This document shows positions 6,255 through 6,553 of a DNA stretch of 6,553 nucleotides, in pieces. The DNA is taken from NCBI GenBank assembly GCA_964472565.1, contig CAYYNB010000250.1, forward strand, positions 1 through 6,553, read 5' to 3'. The notes below the pieces were generated by a model. The model made no database searches. It had not been told where the DNA came from and was given only the letters and a program-made list of their open reading frames with translations. The position numbers and the translations under genes are program-made. Source of the DNA: DATAMF01 sp964472565. Lineage in GTDB: Bacteria > Chloroflexota > Anaerolineae > Aggregatilineales > Aggregatilineaceae. Numbering within the stretch: position 1 is the stretch's first letter; each line of letters starts with the position of its first letter.

Positions 6255-6308
6255 TTGTCAGTAAAACTGACAACCGACAACTGACAGTTCGAATTGTCAG
6301 TTGTCAGT
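6255..6308. repeat. TTGTCAG(T) repeat cluster with nested hairpins
   Basis: TTGTCAGT occurs exactly at 6255-6262, 6294-6301 and 6301-6308, and its complement ACTGACAA at 6266-6273, with near copies at 6273-6287. Together they build two structures: TTGTCAGT-AAA-ACTGACAA (6255-6273), and a 30-bp palindrome (6276-6305) whose arms GACAACTGACA and TGTCAGTTGTC surround TTCGAA with a single mismatched pair. The 7-bp spacing of the last two copies recalls short tandem heptamer repeats known from cyanobacteria and some other phyla. The cluster lies just upstream of the HU-like gene's ribosome binding site, so it is within or next to that gene's promoter and leader. Confidence 0.85.
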
Positions 6309-6314
6309 GAGTCG

Positions 6315-6343
6315 GTCAAGTCCGAAAACTTCTGTAAAAGTGG
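6315..6343. repeat. IS256-type terminal inverted repeat (one end)
   Basis: AAGTCCG (6318-6324) and TGTAAAAGT (6333-6341), separated by 8 bases, match the blocks and spacing I recall for the ends of IS256. The position, about 20 bp beyond the transposase stop, is as expected. The exact outer boundary cannot be fixed because the other end is outside the window. Confidence 0.65.
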
Positions 6344-6358
6344 AGACGTGGCATCGGA

Positions 6359-6553
6359 CTAGACAGCCTTCCTCTGAAACGATGTAGGTTCGGGTGAGCT
6401 GGGCGACAACTCCAACTCCCGTCGTAGGCGGCGCAGCATAGCGAGCTCCAGGTCGGTCATGCGCACACGCTGCCAACGTTCACTGGCCTGCCACAGCGTA
6501 GCAAAAACCAACTTCAGACAACTGCGCTCATCGAAAAAGCGCGGAATGGTTTT
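6359..6553 (-). CDS. IS256-family (mutator-type) transposase, C-terminal part
   Basis: On the minus strand one frame is open from the window edge to a TAG (6361-6359), giving the last 64 residues. They begin KTIPRFFDERSCLKLVFATL and continue with a W-Q-x-V-R-M-T-D-L-E-L stretch and an arginine/leucine-rich helix. This is the usual end of mutator-type DDE transposases: a basic stretch, a conserved hydrophobic helix (LKLVFATL) and a tryptophan-containing helix that closes the catalytic domain. The catalytic DDE residues lie further upstream, outside the window, so intactness cannot be judged. The visible part has no stop or frameshift. Transcription runs toward the HU-like gene. Confidence 0.8.
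   Translation of the reverse strand, partial: KTIPRFFDERSCLKLVFATLWQASERWQRVRMTDLELAMLRRLRRELELSPSSPEPTSFQRKAV

Larger units (their letters stand above)
6313..6553 (-). mobile_element. IS256-family insertion sequence, partial (transposase-distal end)
   Basis: The terminal repeat at about 6315-6343 and the transposase C-terminus running off the window edge together show one end of an IS256/mutator-type element. The boundary at 6313 is approximate. IS256 relatives duplicate 8-9 bp of target, which cannot be checked here. Confidence 0.7.

Noticed and set aside
5934..6284. Plus-strand open frame across the HU-like gene (116 codons)
   Set aside because: It lies opposite a minus-strand gene with a good ribosome binding site and recognisable HU pattern; the plus-strand translation shows no family features.

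Overview
The window reads as chromosomal DNA of moderate GC from a bacterium with large secreted beta-helix proteins, most plausibly a Chloroflexota (Anaerolineae-like) organism. This rests on the combination of a CSLREX / choice-of-anchor Q beta-helix protein, a divergent HU-like protein and an IS256-type transposase of a style I associate with that phylum. Cyanobacteria are an alternative, and the assignment is inference because no rRNA or marker gene is present.

Layout. (1) Positions 1-2944, plus strand, form an envelope/secreted protein cluster: the last 35 residues of an unidentified protein, two paralogous small membrane-anchored proteins (174-617 and 766-1170), and a 568-residue secreted parallel beta-helix protein (1238-2944) with 13 regular coils of about 25 residues and a choice-of-anchor Q C-terminus. 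Each gene has its own ribosome binding site and all run the same way. (2) Positions 2945-3228 are intergenic, with a 73-bp interrupted inverted repeat ending in a T run (possible terminator or small mobile remnant) and a weak promoter candidate. (3) Positions 3229-5777 hold a compact, apparently intact type II restriction-modification operon of the BsuBI/PstI family: a gamma-class N6-adenine methyltransferase and a restriction endonuclease overlapping by 13 nt. The expected recognition site is CTGCAG by family inference. (4) Positions 5778-5915 contain a hairpin between convergent genes that probably terminates transcription from both sides. (5) Positions 5916-6227, minus strand, encode a small divergent HU/IHF-like protein with a GTG start and strong ribosome binding site. 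Its upstream region, 6255-6308, is packed with direct and inverted copies of TTGTCAG(T). (6) Positions about 6315-6553, minus strand, are one end of an IS256-family insertion sequence: its terminal repeat and the last 64 residues of its transposase, continuing off the window.

How the parts relate. The methyltransferase protects, and the endonuclease cuts, the same site, so these two genes form one defence/selfish unit. The beta-helix protein and the two small membrane proteins probably act at the cell surface, with unknown role. The IS end abuts the repeat cluster in front of the HU-like gene and could affect its expression. I see no tRNA, rRNA, CRISPR array or riboswitch. I do not see a convincing novel multi-gene system; the least explained items are the TTGTCAG palindrome cluster, the tandem membrane-protein pair and the recent internal duplication in the beta-helix gene.
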